From contig JAACJK010000168.1 of the NCBI GenBank assembly GCA_013368325.1, forward strand, positions 62,001 to 126,000: DNA of 64,000 nucleotides. Reading direction: 5' to 3'. Below, in pieces: positions 20,125 to 31,684 of this stretch (positions are counted from its first letter, which is position 1; every line of letters begins with the position of its first letter). The notes under the pieces are model-generated. The model was not told the origin of the DNA. It was given only the letters and a program-made list of their open reading frames with translations, and made no database searches. Origin of the DNA: Ephemerocybe angulata (lineage: Eukaryota; Basidiomycota; Agaricomycetes; Agaricales; Psathyrellaceae). The position numbers were made by a program, and so were the translations under genes.

Positions 20125-20674
20125 TGTGGCGAAGACGCCGGCTGATGTCGGACGAGCGACGAGCAGAGAGCAGAGAGCAGAGGAGCAGAGGTCGGACGAG
20201 CGACGAGCAGCGATGTAGATACAAGAGCTGTATAGTCAAAGGTAAATAGGATACAGGGAATAGGAGCGAAGCGACTATGTACCTGTATAGTCAAAGAGAT
20301 CAAGTGGGGAATAATGAACGAGTAGCTACGAGTATATATGTGTCCAGATGATCTCAAACGAAAATAGAACAATAGAATGATCCAAAGAACAATAGAGTCC
20401 ATATGAGTCGATATGACTAAAAGGCAGCGCGCGGGCAGTGCGCCTGAGAACAAAGGTGTGAACAAGGTGTGAACGTGCTGTGCACGAGAATAAGAAGCAC
20501 AAACGTGCTGTGCATGAAGTGAGGGGAAGGCTCAGAAGAGCGAAGGCAGTGTGAAGGTGTGCAAGGGTGTGCAAAGGTGTGCAAGAGTGTGCAGGAATGT
20601 GCACGAATGAATAGTAAAGGAAGAAATGAAAGGAAAAGAAGAGAAAATAGGTAGGCTGACCGGTGTTCACGACA
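20125..20674 (-). repeat. Gypsy-B 3' LTR
   Basis: 550 bp, TGTGGCGAAGACG on the plus strand to GTGTTCACGACA. It contains several short GTGTGCAAGG-type repeats near 20550-20600. The purine tract of the minus strand (TTACCCCCCTCC on the plus strand) adjoins it. Confidence 0.92.
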
Positions 20675-21688
20675 TTACCCCCCTCCTAGAACTCATCGTC
20701 CTCGATGACTATGGTCGGGGTGCCGTGGGGTGTCGAAGGTGGAACTCCGCGACAGCTTCAGCTGCGTTGATGAGAAGAATGCCTGTGTGCGCGGAAAACC
20801 GCACACACAAACACCAACACGCACAGACGCTCTATCGACAAGCGCCGGCGGACTCGGGTGATGCAATCTCAAAATCAATATATTTCGAAGACCCACTCAA
20901 CTCGAGATGGGCCTGGGGGTTTCTGGGGTGTAGCGGGGTACGGCTACTTGAGTCTATGCTTCGACTCGAGTTCTGGAGCGACTCTGCTCAGAACGGGAAA
21001 CTCGCGAGCGAGTTTACGAACGCCGCAGGGACGAGGACAAACAAACCCCAAACAAAGGGGTTTTCGAACGCTCCGAAAAGCGTCGGGGTGACTGACGAGG
21101 TAAGTCGTCAATCTACAGCTCGATCCCAAGCTAATGGGAGAGCAGAAGTGGTGCAGGGGGTGAGGGGAGGTCACACAAGAGCAGATCACAAAGACAACAG
21201 GGTACAATTAACTGGTATTCTACGTACAAAGGCATCGGTTACTTATACAAAATAAAATATCACATGAAACAAAACGAAATGAGTCACAAAAGAGATCAGA
21301 TAAAGAGAATGAGGCAAAGATTAAAAGATAGAAGCAAAGAAACGGTCATGGGGTGGTGTTGTGGTGCCGTGGGGACGCGCAAGGGTGCCGGCGGCACGGC
21401 AGAGCTGACCAATTGATGGCGGCGCGGCGTTTGCCGTGCGGCATCAATTCTGGCGCAACTCGAGTGCACAGAGTGCCGGGACGGTGCTGGAGGGGTGGCG
21501 AAGGTAATATACCCATGGGAGGACGAGACGAGAGGGTAATGATTGATTTAGAGGCTCCTTTGGGTTGGTATAGACCCAGGAGGATGGATGGTGGGTGGCA
21601 AGGGGATTTTACGAGTACAGACACAAGCCTTTACAAGGGCGTTATGGGTGTTACTCATTGTAGTCCCCTGCTCTGGTATAGTTAGACA
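20675..21688 (-). other. Gypsy-B 3' non-coding segment
   Basis: About 1 kb between the pol stop and the 3' LTR. No domain was recognised; the short open frames have no codon pattern or motif. It is bounded by element sequence on both sides with no target duplication inside, so it belongs to the element. Its function is unknown. Confidence 0.6.
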
Positions 21689-24600
21689 TTAATAAATGTC
21701 TTCCAATCCTCCTGATATCTCTTCAACTGATGAGGTAGGTATATACCCCAGGACAAGCCATCCAGATACCTGGTGCGTGAGGGTTACACGCACCGGTGCG
21801 CGAAAATTGCCATTTTCGTCACCGGGCGTATCAGCGTTCCCAAGGTTGGTAAGGGGTTCCCAAGAGTTCTCGCTGTCGTTGTAGCCCTTCCAGCTGATGA
21901 GGTATTCGACCCAGCGCTTTCGTCCACGCTTGACCTCCCTACTGTCCAGCACGTCCTGAACTTCAAACTCTGTCCCGTCCTCGAGTTCAACAGGCTCTGG
22001 TGGGGGAGGTAGGATGCCGTTGGTGTCGTTCCCTTTCCAGGGACTAAGCTTGTCGACGTGGAAGACAGGATGGAGGCGGGATAGAGACTGAGGGAGTGCG
22101 AGACGGTAGTCAAGGTCGCCGACCTTCTCAATGACCTTGTAGGGGCCGAGCTGGAAGTCCCCAAGCTTTCGAGTGGGCACCTTGATGTTGATGTTCTTGG
22201 CGCTGAGCCAGACGTAGTCGTCCACGGCGAAGGTGTGTGCTGTCCGTTTCCCAGCTTCAAAGGTCGTCTTCTGGCGGGCTTTCTCCATTCGTAAGGCCGC
22301 TTCAACGTCTTTCCGGGTGTCTAGAAGGTTCTGGATGCGTTCGTCGACACCGCGGACCCCGGTGGTAGTGCCGATGGGAATGTTGAAGTGGGGGGAGTAG
22401 CCGTAGATAACCTCGAAGGGGGAGCGGTTATGAGCAGAGTGGATGCGGGAGTTGATAACGAACTCAGCCATAGGGAGGTGCTGGTCCCAATCGTCCTGTC
22501 GTCGACTGACGTAGAAGCGAAGGTGCTTCTCGACTTCCTGGTTTGCACGCTCAGTCTGGCCATTGGCCTGAGGGTGGTAGGCCGTTGTGAGGTTGGATCC
22601 AATCCCGAGGCGTTGGAGGAGAGTGCGCATGACGTTAGAGGCGAACTGGGGCCCTCGGTCGCTGATGAAACGAAGGGGCAAACCGTGGAGGCGGAAGATC
22701 TCTCGGTAATAGATGTCGACGACACCTTCAGTCGAGATGGTGGAGGAGCAGGGGAGTGCGTGGATCTGCTTGGTGAAGAAGTCGGTGAAGACGATGACTG
22801 CGTCGAAGCCATGGGCAGGTGGTAGCTGTGTGATGAGGTCAACTCCAACAGCCTCCCGGACGTCCATGGGCTGGGTGAGGGCACGAGGGTGCTGGGCATG
22901 CTTGCGTCGGGCACAGAGGTCACAGCCTTCGACGTACTTCTTCACAAAAGCGCGCATCGTGGGCCACCAGTACAACCGCTCGACCCGTTCGAGGGTTGCA
23001 TGGTTCCCGGGATGGCCTGAAGTGGGGTCATCGTGGCACTGCTTTACCACCTCTCGTCGGAGTTCCTCGTCTGCTGGGACGTATACCTTGCCTCTGAACC
23101 GTACTAACCCGTTCTCCTCTGTCCACTCTGTCAACCCGTTGACGAGTTTCTGGGGACCAAACTTGCGCAGCTTCTCTAGCCCTCCCAAGACCACAGATTC
23201 ACGTGCACTCGCACGACGAATTCGGTCTTCGAGGGGGTTGGTGAACTGGGAAGCGGCCGCGAGTTTGGCGAAGTGTTCAGGGCGGAGGACAGTGCGCTGG
23301 GTGTTGTCGTCAGAGTCCGAGACGTGATGGTGGGGCATGCGCGAGAGGGGGTCAGCTTGGGTGTTAGCGGCACCCGGGTGGTGTTCGAGACGGAAGTCGA
23401 AGCGAGAGAGGTACAGAGCCCATCTCGCCTGTCGTCGTGCCAGATCTTGGGCAGTGCGCCAGTACTTCAGGTTAGCATGATCGGTTACGATCCCGAAGGT
23501 GTCAGGGAGACCTTCCAGGAACGGGCGCCAATCTTTGAGGGCTTCGATGATGGCTAGCATCTCTCGGTCGTAGGTCTCGTAGTTTCGCTGAGCTGGGTCC
23601 ATAGACGCTGATCGGAAGGCGACAGGATGCCAGGCGCCATCAGCGGCTTGCTGGAGAAGGGCACCTCCGGTGGCGAAGCCAGAGGCATTGACTTCGATGC
23701 GAGTAGGGCGGTCAGGATCCCAGAGAGCAAGGACGGGGGCCGAGATAAAGGTGTCACGGAGGGTTTCGAAGGCTTGCTGACGCTCGTCAGTCCATTCGAA
23801 CAGGGTGTTCTTCTTGGTGAGGTCATGGAGGGGGCGGGCGACTTTGGAGAAGTCCTTGATGAAGCGGCGGTAGAAGTTGGCAAAGCCCAGGAATCCTCGG
23901 ACTTCGCGGACGTTGCGCGGTACGGGCCAGCCACGGACGGCTTGGACCTTGGCAGGGTCCATGCTCACCTCTCCCTCTCGGATAACCATACCCAGATACT
24001 CAATCTCCTCCTTCTCGAACTCACACTTCTCAGGACGTAGGTAGAGGTCGTGCTGTCACAGGCGACGGAGGACTTCGTGGGTGATGCGGCGGTGTTCTTC
24101 CAGGTCCATGGTGAAGATGAGGATGTCGTCGAGGTAGACCGCCACCTTGCCGGAGGCGACCAGATCTGAGAAGATCGAGTTCATGAGGCCCTGGAATGTG
24201 GCAGGTGAGTTGGTCAGACCGAAAAACATGACTTTGGGTTCAAAGAGGCCTCGACTGGTGGCGAACGCAGCTTTCCATTCATCTCCCTCCTTTATGCGGA
24301 CGTTGTTGTATCCCCAGCGGACGTCAAACTTGGTAAAGTACTTGGCACCTCGGAGACGGCTGATGATATCGGCGACGAGAGGGAGCGGGTAGCGGTTCTT
24401 GATGGTGTACTCGTTGAGACGGCGGTAGTCCTGGATGAAGCGGAGAGTTCCATCCTTCTTCTTGATGAAGAAAACAGGGGAGGAGATGGGCGACTTGGAG
24501 GGCTGGATGTATCCTTTGGCGAGGTTCTCCTGGAGGAATGTATCGAGCACGGCTTGTTCATCTAGGGACATGGGGTAGATTTTGGTGCGGATGTTGGCTG

Positions 24601-25642
24601 GAGCGCCGGGTGTGAGCTCGATGGCATGATCCCAGTCCTTGTGGCTTGGAAGTCGAGTAGACTCTTGCTCAGAAAAGACGGCGGCGTGTTCTCGGTAGTG
24701 GGCAGGGATGATCTCCTCGAGCGTTCTCTCCGGTTTACCTTTCTTCGCATCCTCAGCGATCTTCTGGGAGTAGGTGAAGCCAGCCGAACACCACAGTTCC
24801 TCATCCGTGCGCTCGATGATACCGGCTCGAAGCCAGCGGCGTCGAGTAGTTCGGTTAGCACGGATTCGGCAGAAGGGGGTTTCGGGCTTCTCTTCCACAG
24901 GAGGGGGCGACGACGGTGGGGCAGGTTCAGGAGTTGGAGAGCTGGGGAGCGTGGGCCAAGAGGCGTAGATCTCCTCCAGAATCGCTCCGTCAGAGGGTTC
25001 CCCTAAGTCCAAACATGGATGTCTTTCCTCCGGCACCTCCTCTACCGAGGCGCGGGGATGACGGCGTGAGGGTAGGAGCTCTGGAACAGATGCGATGGGG
25101 TCCGGGGGTGCGCTCGAGGCATAGATCTCTTCCAGGACAGATCCGTTGGACGGTTCCCCCAGAGCGTAGCTCGGGTTCGGGTCCTCAGGAACGTCCTCGA
25201 TGGTGGCTCGGGGGTTGATGCGCACAATACCCTTTGTCCAGTCGATCTCTGGGTTAACCTGGCGAAGCCAGGGGAGCCCCAGGATGATGTTCTCGCCTCC
25301 TAGGTCGGTGACAAGAAAGTCTGTCCAGCGGTTGTGGGGTCCGACTGTGAGGTGAAGACGCACGAAGTGGGTGATGTCCCCGGCAGTGTTTGGGGAGCCA
25401 TCAATGTTGCGAAGGAGGATGGGGTGACGGAGCGGGAAGATGGTGATGTGATGCTTTAGGACAAAAGGGTGGTCAAGAAAGAGGGCGGTGGCCCCACAAT
25501 CTATCATGGCTGCTGAGCTAGTGCTCCTGTTGCGACCTCTCAACGTTGTTCGTACTCGGAAATGGTCTGAAGTAGGATCGATTTCACGAATAGAACTAAT
25601 GGTACATGATGAGATGGAGTCATAGGAGGAGGTGGAACACAT
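21689..25642 (-). pseudogene. Gypsy-B Pol, one premature stop
   Basis: About 1317 codons in one frame (ATG 25642, MCSTSSYDS; the open frame extends up to the gag stop, so frameshifting from gag is also possible). Protease AMIDCGATALFL; a long acidic and proline-rich linker; RT with VAVYLDDILIF (YLDD); TGA at 24056-24058 just after RT, where the family has Arg (CGA); RNase H with RIEVNASGFATGGALL, in which the catalytic Asp is Asn; H2C2 zinc domain ending CDLCARRKH; integrase core with D in VGVDLITQL, D in SDRGPQF and E in QTERANQE; C-terminal chromodomain YLISWKGYNDSENSWEP. One stop plus the RNase H change probably leave the copy unable to replicate itself. Confidence 0.92.
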
Positions 25643-25683
25643 AGCGATGGGTACGCGTGCGGCAGCACGGACGGGCACCCGCT

Positions 25684-26955
25684 TCAAAAACCCGGCTTGT
25701 CGTTGGCGAGGAGCCCAAAGAGACGGTTCTGCTCGGCAAGGGCAGCCTCTAGGCGTGTGAACCTAGGGTCCTCGGGTGTCGTCGAAGGGGCAGGGGACGA
25801 GACGTTGGGGGCAGAGGTCTCGCCTGGGAAGAGGGTGAAGGGGGTGTCGCTGGTCGTGGCAGCTGCCTTCTGGGAGCGTCGGGCTCCTCGGCCTTTCTCG
25901 TTGCCTAGGTACTTGTCCTGGCAGACGGCCTCGGTGTGCCCGATGCGGGCGCAGTATCCACACTTGGTGGCCTCGTGTCCTCCTGCCGACTTCAGGTGGG
26001 CCTTGGAGCCGCACCCGTAGCAGCGACCTCGCATGAGCTTGGTGAAGTCTTCGCGGGTGCGAGCCGTCGAGCTTCGACTAGCGTCGACATCCATGGCGTA
26101 GGGGTCGCGAGCGGCAGTGGGAGGGGAGTAGGCAGTGGAACCCTTGGTACGAGGGCCTTCCGCCATGCTGTCGCGCATGTGGAAGTCAACCTTGACAGCG
26201 AGCTGGACAAGCTCCTCGAAGGTGGCGGGTGCTTTGGCGAAGGAGGCCATGGTCAACCAGGCACGGGCGTCCTTGGAGAGGCCCTGCTTGAAGCGATGGC
26301 CAAGGTCCGACTCGGAGTAGTCCGTGCGTCCGGAGACCTCCTGGAAGCGCGCTGCGTACTGCGCAACCGTCTTGCTGCCCTGGGTGATGGACTCGAGTTC
26401 CCTCTGGGCTTCGGCGTTGTCGTCCGAGGCCATGAAGCGGGCCTTGAAGGCCTTGACGAACTCGTCCCACGATCCACTGAAGGGGAAGGGGGTGATGGGG
26501 ACAGCGGTCTGGTTGGCTGCGGTAGCGGCTGCAGCGGCGGCTTGGGTGGTGGCATGGGCCTCGATGTCTTGGAGGTAGCGGACGGCCCATATCGCGGCTT
26601 CCCCCTGCAGGAGCGAGAGGGCGTGGATGATCCACTGCTCGGGAGCGATCTCATGGAAGCCGGTGGTAGTGTTGAGCTTGTTGAGGGGAGCCTCCTTCGA
26701 TCGGGCCCACATGGTGTAGTACTGGAGGAATCGCCGGGCGTCGGCGGAACCTCCCTTGAAAGGCTCCGGGCGAGCCATACTGGAGCCGGTGGACACGTTG
26801 ACAGCCCCAACCTGGGTGGTGTTGGTGGCTGGAGCAGGTGCAGGTGCGGATCGGGCTTGGTTTTGAGCTGCGGCCAGCGCGGTCAACTGGTCGTTGGTCT
26901 TTGTCTGGGCTTCTATGAGCCTCTCGAAGAGGGCTTCGATGCGATCGTCTGACAT
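25684..26955 (-). CDS. Gypsy-B Gag
   Basis: 423 residues, ATG at 26955 (MSDDRIEALFERL, an amphipathic start), alanine-rich linker, a retrotransposon-gag core around residues 70-260 (SWDEFVKAFKARFMASDD) and a zinc-knuckle region with CYGCGSKAHLKSAGGHEATK then CGYCARIGHTEAVC. The first knuckle has an enlarged spacing, the second is a clean CCHC. The frame is open to its stop at 25684. It is unlike Gypsy-A Gag, which confirms two families. Confidence 0.92.
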   Translation of the reverse strand: MSDDRIEALFERLIEAQTKTNDQLTALAAAQNQARSAPAPAPATNTTQVGAVNVSTGSSMARPEPFKGGSADARRFLQYYTMWARSKEAPLNKLNTTTGFHEIAPEQWIIHALSLLQGEAAIWAVRYLQDIEAHATTQAAAAAATAANQTAVPITPFPFSGSWDEFVKAFKARFMASDDNAEAQRELESITQGSKTVAQYAARFQEVSGRTDYSESDLGHRFKQGLSKDARAWLTMASFAKAPATFEELVQLAVKVDFHMRDSMAEGPRTKGSTAYSPPTAARDPYAMDVDASRSSTARTREDFTKLMRGRCYGCGSKAHLKSAGGHEATKCGYCARIGHTEAVCQDKYLGNEKGRGARRSQKAAATTSDTPFTLFPGETSAPNVSSPAPSTTPEDPRFTRLEAALAEQNRLFGLLANDKPGF

Positions 26956-27403
26956 GGCAGGAGGTGGACTTGGGTAGTCAGGGAGCTTTGGGGAGTACGG
27001 CGGCGGTGGTGACGATGGGGGTGGGATGCGGCTAGGCGGGCTGGTAGGGTGCAGATACTGTGGGACTAGGGGTAGGACTAGTTCTCCACGAAGGCCAGAG
27101 AGGTAGAAGCCTGGGATAGAATCCTGGGTTTCCTTAGCGTGGGGGCAGGGTTGTTCTGTGCAGTCGGTGTAGACAGTTAAGCCGTTCCGGTCGATGTACC
27201 AGTAGACTGAGGACCAGACTGGATCAGTGGTGGATCGGAGGTAGGCGGAGTCGATCTGTAGGCCGTGAAGGTATGGTGCACAGCTGTCCGGTTGAGAGCT
27301 GTCAGAGGTTGCAGGTGAGGGGGAACGGGTGGGCGCGATAGTGCCGGCTAGCAGGGGCTGCGAGGACGATGAACGTCGGCGCAGTTGGGAGGACTTGATC
27401 TAA
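26956..27403 (-). other. Gypsy-B leader (5' untranslated)
   Basis: 448 bp between the 5' LTR and gag on the minus strand. No gene. The bases next to the LTR should hold the primer-binding site (minus strand start TTAGATCAAGTCC), but I could not match it to a tRNA. Confidence 0.6.
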
Positions 27404-27953
27404 TGTGGCGAAGACGCCGGCTGATGTCGGATGAGCGACGAGCAGAGAGCAGAGAGCAGAGGAGCAGAGGTCGGACGAGCGACGAGCAGCGATGTAGATA
27501 CAAGAGCTGTATAGTCAAAGGTAAATAGGATACAGGGAATAGGAGCGAAGCGACTATGTACCTGTATAGTCAAAGAGATCAAGTGGGGAATAATGAACGA
27601 GTAGCTACGAGTATATATGTGTCCAGATGATCTCGAACGAAAATAGAACAATAGAATGATCCAAAGAACAATAGAGTCCATATGAGTCGATATGACTAAA
27701 AGGCAGCGCGCGGGCAGTGCGCCTGAGAACAAAGGTGTGAACAAGGTGTGAACGTGCTGTGCACGAGAATAAGAAGCACAAACGTGCTGTGCATGAAGTG
27801 AGGGGAAGGCTCAGAAGAGCGAAGGCAGTGTGAAGGTGTGCAAGGGTGTGCAAAGGTGTGCAAGAGTGTGCAGGAATGTGCACGAATGAATAGTAAAGGA
27901 AGAAATGAAAGGAAAAGAAGAGAAAATAGGTAGGCTGACCGGTGTTCACGACA
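27404..27953 (-). repeat. Gypsy-B 5' LTR
   Basis: 550 bp and the same as 20125-20674 apart from two substitutions (C/T near 27432 and A/G near 27634). A diverged solo relative lies at 2158-2741. Confidence 0.92.
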
Positions 27954-29521
27954 GTATCGCCGTAGCCTTTCCAGAACTTTGGTGACTAGTTTCCGATGTT
28001 CCTCCAGAGTGTCGGTAAAGATCAGGATGTCGTCCATGTAGATGACAATGTGTCCATCGTTGATGAGATCTCGGAAGAGTGCATTCATCATGGTCTGGAA
28101 TGTGGCAGGTGAGTTCTTGAGACCAAAGAACATAACGAGGGGTTCAAACAGCCCGCAGTTGGTGCGAAAGGCTGCTTTCCATTCGTTTCCTTCTTTGATT
28201 CGGACGTTATTGAAACCCCATCGGATGTCGATCTTGGAATAGTACCGTGCTCCTCGGAGTTTGTCGATGAGTTCTTGGATGAGTGGAAGGGGATATCGGT
28301 TGGTGATCATAATCTCATTCAGCCGTCTGTAGTCTTGGACAGGTCATAGAGTACCATCTTTCTTTTTGACAAAGAAGAGGGGTGCTCCCATCGGTGACTT
28401 CGATGGTCTGATCCTTCCTGATTTGAGGTTTTCTTCCAGAAAAGCGTCTAGTTCCCTCTGCTCTTCTGGGTTCAGGGGATAGATTCGACTGTCCATCACT
28501 TCTGCTCCAGGTATGAGTTCGATTGCATGGTCCCATGCTCGCCTTGGAGGGAGTTCATCAAAGGCTTCCTTCGAGAAGACGTCCTTGAAGCCATGATAGC
28601 ATTTTGGGACTGCTTCTTCGAATGTGCGCTCTTTTGTTGCCTTGTGCTTGGTTTCGGCAATTTTAGAGGCAGTGCTTTGGAAAGCCCTTATTTTGATCTC
28701 TCCTTGGATATCGATGGCTAGCAGTCGATCTCCGAGCTCGATCTCTTCCCATTTGATCTCGTCTGATTCGGGGTCACCAGTTATGAGCGGCGTGCATTCG
28801 AGTGGGCATCGGTTGAATAAGATCTCCTTCTTCTGCCAATCGATAGAGGGATTGTGCTTCTCCAGCCAGTCCATTCCTAGGAAGATCTTCGACTTGTCAA
28901 GGTTCGAAACAGCTAGCTCGATGCGTTCCGTGTGGTCCTTGATTTTGATGAAGAGTTCCACTACTTCGGTAATGGGTCCGTTGTTGTTTAGACTTCCATC
29001 AGCATTATAGACTGGTATAGGAAGGGGTAGCTGTCGCGTGTTGATCCCTTCTTCTTTGACAAATGCAGCATCAATACAACTTCCGGTAGACCCACAGTCG
29101 ATAAGACCTTCGATAGAGAAGCTTCGCTTATCATCGCGTGTGCTTGCGACGATGTTGGCTGTAAGCTGCCTGTCTGTCCTTAAACTCCTTATGTATTGTT
29201 TGGGAGTTGCAAGGCTGTCCAGTGCTTCTACTACTTTGGTGTCTGTGAGCTTTCGGAGTTTGGCAACGAGTTCATCTCCTACTTCTCGGACTTTCTTGTG
29301 ATGTGTCCACGCAAGAAGAAGTCCTACTGCTCGATTGGGGCTATCATCAAGTCGCTGCGCGACCCATTCTGCCGTTCCTGGTTTTCCTTTCTTTCCTTTA
29401 AATCTGCCCTGGTTCTCTGATTCTTCGTCGAAATATAATTTATTGGGGATGGGGCATATTACGTCGGGTATCAGAATCTGAGAGTCCATGACCAGCTCGC
29501 TTGGGCGCTCGAGTGGTCCCT

Positions 29522-30618
29522 TTAAAAATCCTTCAACTTGGCTTTGAGGGCCTCAATCTCAGATTCGGGCATAGCGGAAAGGTCGAAGTCATTGATGCGG
29601 GTGTACTGGGGAGGAGCGGCAGTGTCTTTGGCAAATGGGGCAAAGGGCTTCTTGTTGGGGGACTTGCAGTCGGCGATCTTGTGTCCTTTGGCCTTGCAGT
29701 AGGCACAGCTGACATCGGGTACAGCCTGCCTGCAGGAGTCGGATTGGTGACCGGGTTTCCCACAAGTGTAGCAGATGAGAGGGGAGCGATTGCGATCAAT
29801 GTCCATGGAGTCCATCTCCTTTGGGTGGTCTGTTCGTTGTTCCGTTCCCCTTTTGATAGGCGGAACTGTCTGTCCAGGGTGCATGCCTTCTTGGCCCAAT
29901 CGTCCAGTGTCGTAGGCATCGGGATCAGTCCGTAGATCTTATCCCTGAGTGCCTTGTTCAGTCCTCGCTTGTACTCGGCAAGCATGGCCGGTTCGTTATA
30001 TCCAGACTGGGTCGAGTACCCCTGGAAGAGGATAGTATACTCTTCGCAGGTGGAGCTGCCTTGGACCAGGGTGCGCACCTTGTCGATGGCGGCTTCCGAG
30101 ACGTTCTGGATGACGAAGTGGCTGTTGAACGTAACAACGAATTGCTTCCAGTTCTTGAAGTAGGTTGGTTCGTCAGCTGTCGGTTCGTGGTTCCTCATGA
30201 AAGTTCTCTGGCTGTCCGCCCAATGACTAGCCATGTCGTTCGTTCCTCCTTTGATCTTGGAAAGGGCGAAAATGATCTGTTGCTTTGCGTCGTCGACTTC
30301 CATGATGTCGTAGTACATTTCCAGTTCTGCAATGAAGCCTCCTGCTCTTTCAGGAGCTCCATTGAATTCTTTCGGGGGGTCGGGTTTCAGTTTCTTGAGC
30401 GCAGAAGTGGCTCGTTGCTTGGCAAGTTCCTCGGCGAGTTGGGTCTGTCTTTGGGTGAGGACAGCCTGTTCGTCGGAGGCTGCAGCGAGGTTGGTTGCTG
30501 CAGTGGAGAGTTGTGTGGTGCTTCGGTCGAAGGTTGTTGCAAAGGAGGCGACGATACTTCCAAGATTGGTCATAGTCGACGCCAGGGTAGCCATGGCGGC
30601 TTGGAGGGCTTCTGCCAT
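29522..30618 (-). pseudogene. Gypsy-A copy 2 Gag with internal deletion
   Basis: Starts MAEALQAAMATLAS at 30618 and matches copy 1 Gag. About 60 bases between the gag core and the zinc knuckles are missing near 29813, which joins AAGGAGATGGACTCC to the MDIDRNRS segment and shifts the frame. The two CCHC knuckles are therefore only readable in a second frame (29899-29522). Product would be truncated before the knuckles. Confidence 0.88.
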
Positions 30619-31184
30619 GGTAGGTGATGTGGGATAGGGGGTTGCTTGTGCGGATACTCGGTCCGATCCTATGCGTCAGGCTGCAGGATATACCGTACAG
30701 TCTACGCAATGTGATTTGCTTGAGGTCGTGGAGATTGAGTTGCTATCTCCGAGATGGCGGCTCTTACGGAATGTGTCTACGTAGACTAGAGTGACCGTTG
30801 ACAAACTACAAAGGGCCTAATTGGGCAGGAGAAAAGGGGTAAAAGGGGAATTTGTAAACTAAGCCCGAGCCGTAGCTCTTGATCGCTCTGAGTACCGGTT
30901 ACCAGGTTCTTAGCTTCCCGTTATCGAAGATCACAACGAACGGGGAAGATCAGAAGTCTGGGCCTCTCACAGTGGGGCTTCTACGCTATGTGCTTAAGAC
31001 CTAAAGTCTCGCGCTCTCCAAGGTGCTGCCTCCTACAGAGGGGCGTTGCTTGGGATAAAAGAGGATAGTGTGAAAATGGAATAAGGGAACACACGCCTAG
31101 GCGCGGGCAAGGTTTGATGGTTGTTGAGAGTGGTGATGGCGTCGAGGATCGAGGTGATCAGCAACGAAGGAAGTCTTTAGCTAT

Positions 31185-31679
31185 TGTCAGCGAACGACCG
31201 GTCTGGTGCGCTGCTAACCCTAACTTAGGACAGAAGACGAGAGAGAGAGAGAAGAGGCGAGAGAATCAAGGCGAGAGACTTGTAGACAAGGCCGTGATAT
31301 TGACCAGCTAAAGACTGGGGAAATACAGTGAGATCTACCTAGGTTATATACTGCTATGCTTTGTGACCGTGATGTGACTATGGCTATACGAGGCTGTACA
31401 TACTGTGCAGAAGCTGTGAATGCTATGTAAGGAATGACCGTGTATGAGTCGAAGAGCTGTGCAAGTGCTGTGCATATGATGTCATGCTGACTGAGGCGCT
31501 GACTGATGCTGTGCTGGTCCCGTGATGTAGCAGGTGACCTGTGCATGTGATCATACGTGCTGTGTCACGTGATCGAGACGCATCTTGTAAATAATAGAAA
31601 AGTAGAGAAATGAAAGACGAGAAATAAAGGGAAAAGAAAGGAAAAGGAAAAGAATAAATAGATCATCCAGGTCGTAACA
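31185..31679 (-). repeat. Gypsy-A copy 2, 5' LTR
   Basis: 495 bp. It differs from 16196-16690 at about two positions: one GCG/GCA near 31581 and one A/G in the purine run near 31640. Confidence 0.93.
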
Positions 31680-31684
31680 GTCTA

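Larger units (their letters stand above)
20125..27953 (-). mobile_element. Gypsy-B LTR retrotransposon, nearly intact, reverse orientation
   Basis: 550-bp LTRs at 20125-20674 and 27404-27953 with two differences, and target duplication GTATC (20120-20124 and 27954-27958). It lies in the RT coding part of Gypsy-A copy 2. On the minus strand gag (26955-25684) and pol (25642-21689) are open except for one TGA at 24056-24058. There is an unusually long non-coding segment of about 1 kb between pol and the 3' LTR (20675-21688), and a 450-bp leader before gag. Confidence 0.94.
16674..29489 (-). pseudogene. Gypsy-A copy 2 Pol, interrupted and mutated
   Basis: Pieces at 29489-27954, 20119-18031, the short bridge 17527-17504, and 16991-16674 line up with the intact Pol of copy 1. 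Breaks in order: TGA at 28344-28346 where copy 1 has CGA (C-to-T at CpG) in the RT; Gypsy-B inserted after the RT segment LERLRRY; TGA at 18593-18595 where copy 1 has CGA in the integrase; two MITEs inserted just before the chromodomain segment. YMDD, the integrase DDE residues and the chromodomain are still readable. RT also shows ITNRYPL preceded by Met instead of Thr, another C-to-T change. Confidence 0.92.
16196..31679 (-). mobile_element. Gypsy-A copy 2, reverse orientation, with nested insertions
   Basis: 495-bp LTRs at 16196-16690 and 31185-31679, target duplication GTCTA (16191-16195 and 31680-31684). I count two LTR differences. Same family as copy 1. It has been hit by two hAT-like MITEs (16992-17503, 17528-18030) and by Gypsy-B (20125-27953). 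Relative to copy 1 it has a deletion of about 60 bases in gag near 29813 and stop codons in pol at 28344-28346 and 18593-18595, so it cannot make its own proteins. Confidence 0.94.

Noticed and set aside
20500..20610. Short GTGCAAGGGTGTGCAA repeats resembling a CRISPR-like array
   Set aside because: Short, irregular, inside an LTR and present in both LTRs; simply part of the Gypsy-B LTR.
21353..21685. Open frames on both strands in the Gypsy-B 3' segment
   Set aside because: No conserved motif or codon bias; probably non-coding element sequence.
25936..26952. 338-codon frame opposite Gypsy-B Gag
   Set aside because: It is the antisense shadow of a clearly recognised Gag gene; glycine-rich with no motif.
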